Assembly (NCBI GenBank): GCA_947034895.1
Contig: OX344763.1
Span: forward strand, 60,283,093-60,347,092
DNA: 64,000 bases
From: Rhytidiadelphus loreus
Lineage: Eukaryota > Streptophyta > Bryopsida > Hypnales > Hylocomiaceae
Direction: 5' to 3'
Part shown: positions 36,160 to 47,645 of the stretch, in pieces
Layout: the number at the start of each line of letters is the position of its first letter
How positions within the stretch are numbered: position 1 is the stretch's first letter
Translations under genes and position numbers: made by a program
The notes under the pieces: model-generated
Seen by the model: only the letters and a program-made list of their open reading frames with translations
Databases searched by the model: none
Told to the model about the DNA's origin: nothing

Positions 36160-36475
36160 GGTGGGGCGACCGCTTAAGTACCCGCGGTCGCCATAGGGGC
36201 GCGTGCGGGTGACAGGGCGCGTGCGGGTAAGGGCGATCGCGGGTACCAAAGCGGTCCTGAAACCTAAACCCGAGGTTGCCCCCTACACCCGAGGTCGCCC
36301 TGGAACTTGGGACTTCCAGCTTTTTTGGTGCTGGGGCGACCTCGACTGGGCGACTTCGGGTAGGCGACTTCGGGTGGGGCGACCGCGGGTCCAGAAGTCG
36401 TGGAAAATTCACGCATTTGTAATCCTCTTTGGGGGATTGGGCGACTTCGGGTGGGGCGACTTCGGGTGGGGCTAT
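36160..36475 (-). promoter_or_regulatory. Motif array upstream of the inner kinase
   Basis: About twelve copies, mostly sense to the gene, with several GCGTGCGGGT-core variants and two inverted copies. It starts about 165 bp from the ATG. Confidence 0.7.
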
Positions 36476-36539
36476 GGAGCCGTGGGGCGACTGGGAGACT
36501 ATTTTGTGTTGGGTGACTTCTGGTATTTTGAAGCCAATA

Positions 36540-37100
36540 GAATCAAAGAAAAAAAGGAATAAAAATGGGATGGACAAGGAGTGGTGCATCAAAGGTGATT
36601 CCCGATGTGACCAACAGGAAGGTGAAGTAGTGGAAGGGATTCTCACACAAGGGTCAACTTCTTCGAACTCAAGTGGAGTCTGGGAGGTCTGCGGTTCGAT
36701 TCCCAACTCCGTGTGCATGATGTAGGAGGTTATAGTTGGGTCTTACGGGTTTGGTCAAGGGGCACTTTGAATTTCGCACTGAGATGAAAAACATTTCAGT
36801 GCGAAATTCAAAGTGCCCCTTGGCTCAATCCTCGAAGCACGTCGCGTGGCCTATACCGAGGTCTTCACGGGATTTTTTGAAACTTTAAAGTATCTAATTC
36901 GTAATGATATAGAGTATTTTAGAATTCAATTGTGCTAAATCTTTATTTAATTAGAATTGTTCGTCATTAGGGACAATGACGAATAAATACTTGTGAATGA
37001 AATTTGATTTTACAATACGGGGTGTTTGCTTTATCTATGTAGGGTCAAAAGATAAGTTTAACTTAACAATTAGAGTGCATTATTTACTAATGAACCCCTA
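36540..37100 (+). repeat. Repeat R2: Pol III boxes and hairpin
   Basis: A-box-like TGAAGTAGTGG at 36623-36633 and perfect B box GGTTCGATTCC at 36693-36703. A hairpin follows with 27-bp arms, 36756-36782 and 36796-36822. The downstream GAGGTCTTCACGGGATTTTT and AT-rich tail are shared with R1 and R3. Confidence 0.7.
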
Positions 37101-37851
37101 AGAGCCTATGCCTTTCCAAGTGTAAGGTAGGAGGCTCAGAAATGGTGCACCTAAGGGCTGGTCTGCCTTTTTCGTGTATTTCTTTGGACGGGAATATTTT
37201 TAGCTCATTTTTCAGACAAAGAGAAATTGATGAGGAATCTAACCCAAGTGGTTTCATATTTTTCCAAAGATTTTTGAATTACTTATGAATTTTCAAACGA
37301 GTTGGGTCATAGGTCCCTATTTGTGACCCTAGATCTTTCATGAATGGTTCACTTGCAATTCTAAATAAAAATGGAGAAAACAAAGAGAATGATTGGCTCT
37401 TCCAATTAATAATGTTTTCTTCCTTGGTTCATTCAATGAATGTATTGGTCAATTTCAGAACTTTAGATGCACCATTCCACAACCATTTATAGGAGCCATT
37501 CTTAATGCCCGCACTCTTTCACAACCTCCTACCTTAGTTTTTCTGTTATGAAAAGAGCATGGACTTGTAGTTATTCCCATTGAAGCAAGTTTCCTATTTA
37601 TTTTTTAATCTAAACGTATGAATGTTTAAACAACTTGCTTGTTAGTATGCACATTCATTTTGAGTGCAAAATTGCGGAAGAGTTTTAAGATTATAACAAG
37701 AGAAATGTACATTCTTCACTTCGAGTGTATTACCCCTCTCCACAACCATTTTAAAGTTTGCAGAAAAAAAGTTTCTTGGGATTGGAGGAAAAATGAAGAA
37801 GTATACAGAAATTGATTCTATAATTCAAGATGTTGGCTTCTTGTTCAAGTG
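37101..37851. other. AT-rich sequence related to parts of the inverted repeat
   Basis: 37140-37530 resembles 31330-31740 (TTTTTCAGACAAAGA..AAGTGGTTTCAT). No gene. Confidence 0.4.
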
Positions 37852-37854
37852 AAC

Positions 37855-38505
37855 CCCTAAGTGACCCCGAGGACAGGATGGGTCCTCAACCAATTTCCTA
37901 AGTTAAACAAAACCTTACCAAATTACTATATGTAGTAATTCATATTTTTGGAAAATTCTTTTTGAAGTTTAGTTTTAGCTTCAAAAATCTGATTTTGAAA
38001 ATGATTGATTATGATTTTTCTATTTAAGATTTTGTGCATGGGTGTACACTTGCAATCTTGACTTTTTGTAGTGTTGAGGGCTCTTAGGAATGAGCCTCAA
38101 ACACACTAAATCTTTGAGAAAATATCACATTACAAATGAAATTTAAAAAAATGATAAAGTAGATTTTGAGAAGTTATAAATTGATTGGGTTTATGCACCT
38201 TAGGCCCTTTAAGCTCATATTTTTTAGGTGACGAACTTTTTAGATTTCACATTTGAAAAGAGGATTGAAATACTTCAAATCACTTTCACAGATTTAACAC
38301 CCTCATGATAAAACATTATAATCTTTCAATAAATTAGAGGTATTGTTGTGTTTTCTTTTCTAATGTGATCTCTAATACGTCTAGTTTGAATTTACACGGT
38401 TACAATTCAAAAAGAATGGATAGAACGTATCAAAATGTTGGATTTTTGTTCAATTTAGAGCAAATTCTAGAAGCTTAGCAAATTCCAGGGTCATTTTGGG
38501 GTTCA
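37855..38505. mobile_element. TTAA-type related element, second subfamily
   Basis: Ends AACCCCTAAGTGACCCCGAG and GGTCATTTTGGGGTT are imperfect inverted repeats. The whole segment is homologous to 53880-54535. Flanking TTAA is eroded. Confidence 0.5.
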
Positions 38506-38756
38506 AGCAAATTCATAAACCATCCTAAAATGCGTTGGGCATTTGAGGGTTTAGGTTTGCGTTTATGGTTCTAGTTTGTGAGGGCTTTGTAGGGATTTTG
38601 GTTCATCATTGTAGGGCTTGAGGATATTGAAGCCTTGTTAGGGACCATTTAATAAAATGATCATGTGATATAATTGTAAGCTATCTAGAGATTATTCTAT
38701 GATCTCACCTACCATGACTGCAGTCTTCTGTAAGTCACTCTTTCAAATACCAATGT

Positions 38757-38995
38757 AGGGGCGACCGCGGGTGAGGCGACCGCCGGTCCAGAAAAGGGGG
38801 AAACTAGGGACTTTTTTCTGCGGTGCTGGGGCGACCTCGGGTGGGGCAACTGCGGGTAGGGCGACTTCGGGTAGGGCGACCGCGGGTCTAGAGAGGAGGG
38901 AAGAACTCACGCATTTTTGCTTCCCTCTTTTCTGGGACTTGGGCGACCGCGGGTAGGGCGACTTCGGGTGGGGCGACTTCGGGTCCAAACATTGA
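38757..38995 (+). repeat. Motif array inside the right inverted-repeat arm
   Basis: GGGCGAC..CGGGT orientation on +, the mirror of 32786-33170, including the CTTTTTTCTGCGGTGCTGGG linker. Confidence 0.75.
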
Positions 38996-39122
38996 GACTA
39001 TTTCGTGTTGGGCAGCTGATGGTATCTTGAAGCCCAATAGAATCAAAGAAAAAAAAGAATAAAGATGGGATGGACAAGGAGTGGTGCATCAAAGGTGATT
39101 CCCGATGTGACCAACGGGAAGG

Positions 39123-39322
39123 TGAAGTAGTGGAAGGGATTCTCACACAAGGGTCAACTTCTTCGAACTCAAGTGGAGTCTGGGAGGTCTACGGTTCGAT
39201 TCCCAACTCCGTATGCATGATATAGGAGGTTATGGTTGGGTCTTACAGGTTTGGTCAAGGACCACTTTGAATTGCGCACTGAGATGAAAAACATTTCGGT
39301 GCGGAATTCAAAGTGGTCCTTG
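39123..39322 (+). repeat. Repeat R3: Pol III boxes and hairpin
   Basis: A-box-like at 39123-39133, B box at 39193-39203, hairpin arms 39256-39282 and 39296-39322. The arms differ from R2 (GGACCACTTT versus GGGGCACTTT) with matching changes in the mate strand. Confidence 0.65.
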
Positions 39323-40487
39323 GCTCAATCCTCGAAGCACGTCGCGTGGCCTATACCGAGGTCTTCACGGGATTTTTTGAAACTTTAAAGTAACTAATTT
39401 GTAATGATATAGAGTATTTTAGAATTCAATTGTGGTAAATCATTATTTAATTAGATTTGTTCGTCATTATGGAGAATGACGAATAAATACTTTTGAATGA
39501 AATTTGATTTTACAAGACAAGTGTTTGCTTAATCTATGTAGGGTCAAAAGATAAGTTTAACTTAACAATTAGAGTGCATTACTAATAAAGTCCTAAGTGC
39601 CTTAAGCCTTTCCCTCTTGTATTTTTCCTATGAAAATTGAGCATGGACTTATAGTAATTGCCATTGAAGCAAGTACCCTAAACCCGAAAATCTAACCGTA
39701 TGAATGTTTAATTAGCTTGTGTAGTTGTGTATTAGTATGCACGTTTCCTTTGAGTGCAAAATTGGATAAGAGTTGTGAGATGATAACCAAGAAAATTTTC
39801 ATTTTCTTTATTGATTGTATTGCTTATAAAAGAAAATTGGGATTAAAGGTGAAATGAAGAACTACAAATTATATTGGCACTCTAAAATGTTCTCTTCCAA
39901 AACTTAATATCACTTGAATAGCTATTAAACTCATTACAGGTTGGGAATATTTTTAATTCTGGTGGCCTACGATTTCACTACCACCTATTCATTGATACAT
40001 AAATTTTTTTGCTCAGGCAAGGGTGTGCATTGAAGCATTTGACACTCAAGGAAACACTATCGTAAATATTTTTTTAGTTGGGGAGTTTCTCCAAATCCGA
40101 CGTCCATTGGATTTTAAAGAGGGTTCCTTTCTCCATTTGTGTGGATGTGAAAGTAAAGATAAGGTAGAAGACTTTGAAATGGAGCGGGCATTAATAATGG
40201 ACTCTATAAGTGGCTTTGAAATGGACAATCTGTAGTTCATAAATTGACCTCCATAATCATTAAATGATTCGAGAAAAAAAAATTATGAATTGTAAGAGCC
40301 AATCCATTATCTTTACTTTCCCATTTATGTTTAGAAGTTGCAAGTGAACATTTTGCAGAAGACCTAGGGGCATAAATAGGGACCTATGACAAAAGTCCTT
40401 TGGAAATTTATAAGTAATTATAAAATACTTCCAAAAATATGAAACCACTTGTGTTAGATTCCTCTTTTATTTGTCTTTGCCTGAAAA

Positions 40488-40745
40488 ATCACCCGAAGTC
40501 GCCCAGGGACCCGCACCCGAAGTCGCCCAGGGACCCGCACCCGAAGTTGCCCAGGGACCCGCACCCGAAGTCGCCTAGGGACCCGCACCCGAAGTCGCCC
40601 AGGGATCCGCACCCGCGGTCGCCTTGTGGACCCGTGGTCGCCTGGGTACCCGTAGTCGCCCTTGTTCGGTCGGGGGACCCGCACTCGCCCTACTTGGAGG
40701 ACCCGCACTCACCCTCCCGCGACCGCTAGTCCCAGTACAAATGGG
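40488..40745 (+). promoter_or_regulatory. Motif array upstream of inner gene D
   Basis: Begins with a regular tandem of ACCCGAAGTCGCCCAGGG at about 22-bp spacing, then diverges to ACCCGCGGTCGCC and ACCCGCACTCGCCC. Sense to D. Confidence 0.85.
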
Positions 40746-40792
40746 GTGGGGTGGACTTGCGGTCGTCAGTCCCCCTGCTTCTGTGCAAAGGC

Positions 40793-40830
40793 TGTCATCC
40801 ACCTTGAAGTGACTGACTGCATGTGCGTGA
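40793..40830 (+). promoter_or_regulatory. Shared promoter-like block of inner D
   Basis: GTCATCCACC then TTGAAGTGACTGACTGCATG and TGCGTG; about 240 bp upstream of the ATG. Confidence 0.6.
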
Positions 40831-41070
40831 GGCAGGGATTGGGGAATGAAGGAATTTCATTCTTCTCATTCCATGCATGTCTAAACCGCGGTGTTTCGTA
40901 AACTTGACCCTATCCGCTACGATCTTTGAACCTTGAACATCTACTTCTGCTTCGATATTTGTAAATGTGTCACACGTATGATTACTAGTTTCACTTAGTT
41001 AGAGTAAGTATTTTGGCATTGAGACTTTTATATAGTATATATTGCTTAGTTATACATACGTTGTTAAAAC

Positions 41071-42564
41071 ATGGAGCGTACGACCTCGCCATCTCCTCCT
41101 ACCATACCTACTCCATTGACTCCGCAAGAGAAAAGGGCGATGGAGGACAAGGGTCGAAAACGGTCAGGCAAGAAGCACAAGAAGCGCGTGGCCATATTAC
41201 TTCATCCGAAGATTAAGGCTTTTAAGGGTTGGAGGGATGAACCAGAGCCTTGGAGTTACCGGACTGTTGCGAAGTATGTGGATTGGTGCCACATCAGCAA
41301 GTTATTTCCGTTGTGTCGTCACCCTTTGCACGTTCAAAACCAAAAGGTTAACCTTGCGTATGCTACGGACATAAGGTTCATGCGTAGATGCTGCGAAGTA
41401 TGGACCCTTCTATATTTGGAGACCAAGGTGTACAGAAACGATAATTTCAGTTTCTTTCTTGTACGAATGGTGTATGCCGAAGTTGTTTTGAAGAAGGTAG
41501 TCGATTGGACAACACTCCCAGAAATGCCTATTGCGGTCCGTCCGGACCAAAAAGAGTGGGAGGAAGCCTCCAACTTGTGGGCAAAGTATCCTCTTGATAT
41601 AAGCAAGATGATGACACCGATTAAGCGTGGAGCATCATTTGTTGCTGATGAAGAAGTAGTTTGGTCTTCCACTTCTTCCTCGAACGAGCACACCCATGAG
41701 TACAACGGATATTCCTTCTCTAGTGATGATGAAGATGTTTTTGTCACCGAGTCCAAGAAGTCTTTGGATGTGGGCCTTCAGAAGAAGAAAGATCGTGGAA
41801 AAGAGCCCATTACCTCAACCAGCCATGAAGAAGTCTTGGAAAAAGTTGACCCCATGGAAGTGGAGGACTTTTCCACAAAGGAGTGTGCGATGCTAGAAGG
41901 TGATAGTGATTCATCAGACAATGAGGAGACCTTGATTGCCAAAATCGAGAGTGCACGTTTATCATTGAGTACAAAGAGTGAGGAACTGAAGAATTTGAAG
42001 GAACGCGAAGTGTCTTCTCCCACTGAAGCTTATTTGAAGCAACAATTGAGGTCTCTCAACCAAATACTCAAAGAGAGAGATGACGATTTTGTTGCTTTTA
42101 AGAAGAATGGAGACCAGTATTTAACTAAGCAGAGCACCGGGAAATTGTCGCAAGCTGACCATTGTTTATTGTGGGAATCAAAATTAGAAACCCTGCAACG
42201 CAGACATAGGAAAGCACAGAATGAGCGGCGAGCACTGCGTGTTCAAATTACCGAAGAAGAAAAGAAATATTACGAAGCGGCCAAAAAACATGTCAAGGAG
42301 GTGGACGGTTTGGCAACGGCCTCGACATACAGTAATCTACCAGAGGAGTTAGAAATGCTTCGGAATTTGGTGAAGTTCCATGAGACTAGAGTACAAGTGT
42401 TGGAAGACGAGTTTGTGGATCTGAGAGCCGAAAGCGAGTATTATACGCAGTGGATGAAGTGGATGAAGGATACAACGGGAAAGAGAGGTGAAGAATACGA
42501 GAAAGTGGGTCCTCCTCCTAATATGAGTGACTTCCTAAACCAAAAAGAGGTTTTTAGAAAGTAG
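41071..42564 (+). CDS. Inner cargo gene D: WCHI domain plus coiled coil, intact
   Basis: 497 aa, start ATG with A at -3, stop TAG. A Ser/Pro-rich head and KRSGKKHKKRVAILLHP basic patch (possible nuclear signal) lead into the shared N-terminal domain: KAFKGWRDEPEPW, VDWCHISKLFPLCRH, FMRRCCEVW, VYAEVVLKKVVDW (residues about 45-150). An acidic Ser-rich linker contains NEHTHEYNGYSFSSDDED. From about 285 to 470 it is heptad-rich coiled coil (LETLQRRHRKAQNERRALR). No enzymatic motif. It pairs with the outer D, which has one stop. Function unknown; an oligomeric DNA- or protein-binding adaptor would fit the composition but is a guess. Confidence 0.85.
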   Translation: MERTTSPSPPTIPTPLTPQEKRAMEDKGRKRSGKKHKKRVAILLHPKIKAFKGWRDEPEPWSYRTVAKYVDWCHISKLFPLCRHPLHVQNQKVNLAYATDIRFMRRCCEVWTLLYLETKVYRNDNFSFFLVRMVYAEVVLKKVVDWTTLPEMPIAVRPDQKEWEEASNLWAKYPLDISKMMTPIKRGASFVADEEVVWSSTSSSNEHTHEYNGYSFSSDDEDVFVTESKKSLDVGLQKKKDRGKEPITSTSHEEVLEKVDPMEVEDFSTKECAMLEGDSDSSDNEETLIAKIESARLSLSTKSEELKNLKEREVSSPTEAYLKQQLRSLNQILKERDDDFVAFKKNGDQYLTKQSTGKLSQADHCLLWESKLETLQRRHRKAQNERRALRVQITEEEKKYYEAAKKHVKEVDGLATASTYSNLPEELEMLRNLVKFHETRVQVLEDEFVDLRAESEYYTQWMKWMKDTTGKRGEEYEKVGPPPNMSDFLNQKEVFRK

Positions 42565-43024
42565 TGTACCGCATTTTGGTGAACAATATTGTAAATTTGT
42601 AAATAAGATCCAATTTTGGATATTGCGGCTCTCTCGTGATTTAGTAAAGAATATGCTACAATTTTTTTGGCATTCAAAGTTCACGTGATTTTTTAATAAT
42701 TATTGTACACTTTGTAATGTGTATTGCAGATTTCTGAACTTAGTGTATTCGCGAAATATTTAGTCACAGCTTTTGAAACCAATGTACTACAAGAACAGAA
42801 GACCTAATGTTGCTCAAATCAGTTTTGTTATGTCATTTTATTCTGGATTTGTACTAGAAATGTTTATCTTGATATTTATTGGGTGAAAACATAGCCCTAA
42901 AGACCTAACCCTCTACAGTTAAAATAACCAATTGCTTCATTTTCTAGCTAATTTCCATCGCTACTTACATGGCTTGGTGAATTTTCAAATGATTCCAATA
43001 GGTTTTTTCCATTTTCAGTGTTTT
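42565..43024. other. 3' flank of inner D
   Basis: AT-rich, no gene recognised. Confidence 0.35.
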
Positions 43025-43970
43025 TCTAAACCCATAAAGTCCGAAGGCCATTTTTAGGTGAAGAAAAAATCAAAACTGTCATTTCTATAATTCTATTGTG
43101 TTTGTCCAAAGAAAAAAATAAACTTTTGTGGAACTGAAGCTGAGGATCTTGAACTTCACTTGTTTAAGATTTTGTGGTTAAAATTGTACGATGTTTGACT
43201 GTACAGATTTAGAGATATGAGCATTCAAAGTTGAAGAACAATTTTTTTGCAACATTGGACTACACTTTCAGACGACTTTGATTGCTATTTCTTCCAAAAA
43301 TGTGCACTATGGAATTTGAATTTAAAATTTATTGTGTTGAAGAATTGAGTTGGGAGTGTAGGAAAAAAAAATTCAAAAAATAATAACTTCCTTTTCATAC
43401 TTCAAAAAATTGTCAAGTAGAAGTAGATCCAAGGTTAAAAGAAAAACTAAATTGATAATAGCTCTTACATGGGATTGGAACACAATAATCCGTTAGTCCC
43501 AACGGTGAGATTGTTGTAGGAAGCAAACTTCTCCTTTAAAATAAACTAATTAGAGAAAATTTGAAAATTGCATTTTCAAATGAATTCTATAAGTTATTTT
43601 TTGAAATATTTGTTTACATTGCCTTAAAAAGAACAGGGTTCTTAACTTGCACATCACTAATGAAAATGGAATGAATCAAATCTTTTTATGTAGACAAAAA
43701 CATAATGTTAGCAAAAACATGAACAAAATTAAATCTATTTTGGATTTTTGCAATGTTTTTTGTACTGCTTGCCGAGTTTAGTTCTAGGTATTTTGTGGCG
43801 TAACTTTTGCTTCCGGACACCAATTGAAATAAAAATTATATTCCCTCAAAGCTTATCAGATTTTATCTTTTCACAAAAAATTTCAAAAAATTAGGGTACA
43901 ATTTCAAGCCATAGAAACTTGCCCAAATTCCAAATTGTCTCTAGAGGGGACAATGGGACTTAAGGGGTTC
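43025..43970. mobile_element. TTAA-type non-autonomous element, copy 4 (degenerate ends)
   Basis: From ACCCATAAAGTCCG to GGGACTTAAGGGGTTC. The interior (AGTAGAAGTAGATCCAAGGT, CCCAACGGTGAGATTGTT) matches the 59-60 kb and 60.5-61.5 kb copies. Confidence 0.55.
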
Positions 43971-44526
43971 ATCATGTTCACTTTTTCTGTTTATGGAACT
44001 AAAATGATAACAATTACAATCTTCCATGATATGAATTGAGATAATGAGATTGCTTACAATGATATACAATTTTGAATTCTAAGTAATAAAATTTAAAGTT
44101 TACAGTTGAATTAATTTTAGAAGCTTAAATGTCAATGCAAATGACAATGTCAAAGTGAACTTCAACTTTAATAGCTCTTTGATAATAAGCTTCATACAAT
44201 CAGTTGTACCACATATTTGATTTTGTTCGAACATAGTGAAGTCTTTGGAGTAGAAAATAATGTAGAATATGTTTCAAAAATGAAGGCATTGTAATATTCT
44301 CGGTAATATTGCAATACAAATGTGTAGCATACAATCATAGAAGGCTCGAAGTTGGCCTATATGGAACAAAACAAAAAGACTGAGAGCTACACGCTTCTAC
44401 CATATATAATACGCTTCTATATACTAGGGGTTTGACATTATATATCCTTGGACGTAAACCAAGTAACCAAAGGAGAAATGAAGTCCATCATTAAATTCTC
44501 AGACGTCAAATCCATTTGGATTGTTT
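43971..44526. other. AT-rich spacer, 3' of E'
   Basis: No gene recognised. Confidence 0.35.
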
Positions 44527-47007
44527 TTACTTCTTAGAAGAACTTGCTTCACCATGTGAAGGTTGAAGTGCCTCTTGAAGGACTATCTTCTTCTTTGCAC
44601 GAGTTCGTGAAGCTGGCCCTTCCGCATTCAAAATGAATTCCAGGACGTTGGAATCTTGGAGAGCTTGTAGGGTCCTTGTGGTTTGTGGAGAATGTGCTTC
44701 CAAAAGATAGTCCAATGCTTGACTTTGGTAATAAGGTCCATACGTAGAGTCCATGCAAGCCATGTTAGTCATGTCTTCAAGAGAGGCAAATTGATTGCGA
44801 TCGGGTCCCCTTTTACCTTCATTATCCCAACGGTGTCCTTCCGGATGAGGACCCCATTTGAATTCTCCCGAGCTCTTCTCGAAGTATCCACCAAGGCATT
44901 GGTAGAAGAATGCCCTTCTCCCTTCATTGTGTGGACCTTTTCCCATCAACTTCGGTGCCACTTTGACAATCTCCGCCGGGTCAATTTCCCAGTTCAATTG
45001 AGAGCTACTAGGTGCCTTTTCATCATCATGTAGCCCTTGACACCAGCTCCAAACGAGGTCACGACCCCACAGTGTCGTATTAGTCGTCGTTTCAACGCTA
45101 TGTTCCCAAAAAGGTGGCATGTACGTCATCAAGTTGAACATGGCATACAAGCGATCATGAAATGGTGTTGAACAAAGTACACAACGTCGTCTAATGAGGC
45201 ATCCCATAAAGAGGCATTGAGGATGGTACACATGTGCACATGACCCGAGAGCCCAACCACCTTCAGGGCCAAATTGCTCTTGACAAATGGGGCATTTTGT
45301 ATGGTCGAGTACGAAAGCTGCAGGTTGTGGCCATAGTAGCTTTTGGTCCTTCACCTCCATGTGACTAGACATTTGCTTTGCATGGTCCCAGCCCTGTTGT
45401 GCCCAATCTATAATATTTGTGTCTGCCAACATCGGCATGTTTTCAGGAAACATGTCATCTAAGAGTGCCCAGGATGTAAGTCCATTCTCACGTTTAGGTA
45501 AAGTTGCAACAAAATTCTTTGAAACCTTATCTAATTCCTTGGCTATTTGCTGTGATCTGTCCACGGAGAGAATGCACGCCACCTTCCAATGGTAGTACGT
45601 GGCAACCAATTGATCCAACCGTTGTTGAAGCTTTTTGTTCTACTTTTCAAGGTCTCTTTCTTTGTCACTCTGCCTTGATTGTTGAACTGTTGGAAATGAG
45701 AGTGAATCTTGGGTCCCATGAATATCGTTCGTGTCAGTGGTCGTGTCTCCGCCAATCGTAGTGAGGAACGCACTTCGATTATTTTGCAAAACCTTAGCAT
45801 GCTTGGAAGGTGGTGGATGGCAAGGAACATCGTCGGTAAGGTCCCCCACAACTTTGTCTAGATGATGTGGATCATGGTCAACAAAAGCCTCATCCATATC
45901 TGACAAAGTGAAAGCGCCAGCCTGATTTTCTCGTAGGGCTTGAAGCTCGGTAGATTGTCGTGCAATGAGAGCATCTTTCAGTTGGCACTGTCCTTGCAAT
46001 TTCTTCAAGTTACTTTTCAATGAAGCAATCTTGTTGTCTTTGATCTGTATGATGTTTTGAGCCTTTGCTAGGGTCAGAGTGTTGTGACCTACATCCACTC
46101 GGGATTGAAGAGTTGGTGCACCAACAATTGTTTCACTGGGCCCTTCATCGTTGCAACTGAATTCGAAGACATCACTTGGATTCTGTGCAGGCAATGGTGG
46201 ATTTGAAGCTGATGGAGAAGCCCCTTGTGGTCCAATTCGTGTAGTGGAACGTCGCACTCTTGACGATTGTCTCGATTTACGTCCCCGTGATGTTCCGACG
46301 CCGTGGATAATTTCATTCTGATTTGGGGGGAGGCCGATAGGTAGTTCCGTGGCTCGTTCTACCCGAAGCACCCGCGTACCATCTGAATTGTCATCCTCTT
46401 CTGATGACTCTGTGTCAATTTCAACCTGGGCCTGATTCCTAGGAACACTTCGAAAAGGACCCAATCCACCCTCTGGAAAAAGGAGAATTCCTTTTGGTAT
46501 GCACCCGTCCTCTGGACGGGTTACGTGAGGACTAGATTTGATCGTGCTCCAATCGACTTCTTTCTTCAATGCCACTTCAGCATAGGCTCCTCTGGCAAGG
46601 AAAAGAGGGGCCTCATTCCTTTCTACAGAGGCCGTATTGTAGGGAGCTTGCCACAATTCAATGCACCTGTTCACGAATATTTCATTCTCACAGAACTTCA
46701 AGTTCGCCTTGTTGGTGTGTCGATGATGATGATGACGCCATGCTGGAAAGAACTTGCTGATGTGGCACCACTCAATGTAATCTTCGCAAGTTTGTATTGA
46801 CCATGGCTCAGGCTCCTCGTTCCACCCCTTGAAAGCAATGTGGTCAGCACTATTCAACACATGCAATCGCTTTCGGTGACAAGTACCCCTACGCTTCCGT
46901 TCCTTGTCTTTTTCAATCTTTCGCAATCCCAAACCACGACGTGGACGTGGAGCCGGTGGAGGGGCTTCAGCAAGAAATTCTCCAGTGGTATTGTCTCCAC
47001 TAGCCAT
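44527..47007 (-). pseudogene. Inner cargo gene E': WCHI domain, coiled coil and RING-H2 finger, one nonsense codon
   Basis: 826 codons from ATG 47007 (MASGD); upstream in-frame sequence is repeat array and not coding. The N-terminal domain (about 65-165) has IAFKGWNEEPEPW, IEWCHISKFFPAWRH, AYAEVALKKEVDW. A Ser/Arg and acidic linker and a coiled coil follow. An in-frame TAG at 45640-45642 cuts it just before ATYYHWKVACILSVDRSQQ. The RING-H2 (about 565-610) reads CPIC-x13-CAH-x2-H-x2-C-x10-CVLC, all zinc ligands present, as in E3 ubiquitin ligases. The C-terminus is basic. A ubiquitin-ligase role is likely for an intact version; targets unknown. If TAG is not bypassed, only the RING-less N-terminal part is made. 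Confidence 0.82.
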
Positions 47008-47199
47008 GGTGGGTTGTTGAAATGAAGGTCCTAAAAAATGTAGAGGGATTGTTGAAATCAAACCACTAGAAAAAGAACCTTGGATGAAAGTAGTCAAATA
47101 GTAAATTTTCAACACCAAATGCTTATGCATGTAGCCAGAAAGGGATACAAGCCAAGAAGCCTTAGTGATGAACATGGGAGAATGAAGATTCGGCGACTT

Positions 47200-47209
47200 C
47201 ATATATAGG
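47200..47209 (-). promoter_or_regulatory. TATA box of E'
   Basis: - strand CCTATATATG, about 195 bp upstream of the ATG, at the edge of the array. E' lacks the shared block seen upstream of C, kinase and D. Confidence 0.55.
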
Positions 47210-47216
47210 CGAACCC

Positions 47217-47445
47217 GGGTGTGGATGCAAAATGGGCGCGTGCGGGTCACGTAGGCGACCAGCGGTCCTGGAGGGGCGACCAACGGGTCCTGGGGGGGGC
47301 GACTGCGGGTCCTGGAGGGGCGACCGTGGGTCCTGGGGGGCGACCGTAGGTCTTGGGGGGGCGCGTGCAAGTGACGAAGGGCGAGTGCGGGTCTTGGATG
47401 AGGGCAAGTGCGCCGACGGGTGCGGGTATCGGCGACCGCGGCCTA
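47217..47445 (-). promoter_or_regulatory. Motif array upstream of E'
   Basis: About ten copies in the sense of E', including GCGTGCGGG and GAGTGCGGG core variants, with GGTCCTGG linkers. Confidence 0.75.
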
Positions 47446-47447
47446 GT

Positions 47448-47645
47448 ACCCGTGTTCGCCTAAGACCCGTGTTCGCCTAAGACCCGCAGTCGCCCCTACC
47501 CAAAGTCGCCCTGGACCCGCGGTCGCCTCACACCCGAAGTCGCCCCCACCCGAAGTCGCCCCACCCGAAGTCGCCCTCACCCGAGGTCGCCCCACCCGAA
47601 GTCGCCCCCTACCCGAAGTCGCCCTCACCCGAGGTCGCCCAACAT
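47448..47645 (+). repeat. Motif array inside the right end of the inner element
   Basis: About ten copies of ACCCG-NNNN-CGCCC on +, so each points inward from its terminus in mirror image to the left-end array. It abuts the E' array head to head at about 47446. Confidence 0.8.

Larger units (their letters stand above)
38510..40470 (+). repeat. Right arm of the ~2-kb inverted repeat
   Basis: Reverse complement of 31370-33420 apart from indels, the main one a ~110-bp insertion near 40017-40120. It contains R3 and the array 38757-38995. ORFs here are incidental. Confidence 0.75.

Noticed and set aside
36611..36716. A functional tRNA gene
   Set aside because: Good B box, but no acceptor or anticodon stem could be drawn, and the same unit is repeated within larger repeats; SINE-like is the better reading.
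45640..47370. E' starting at 47370 with an N-terminal Pro/Arg extension
   Set aside because: The extension is the motif array and leader in frame; MASGD at 47007 precedes the conserved domain and lies downstream of a TATA box.
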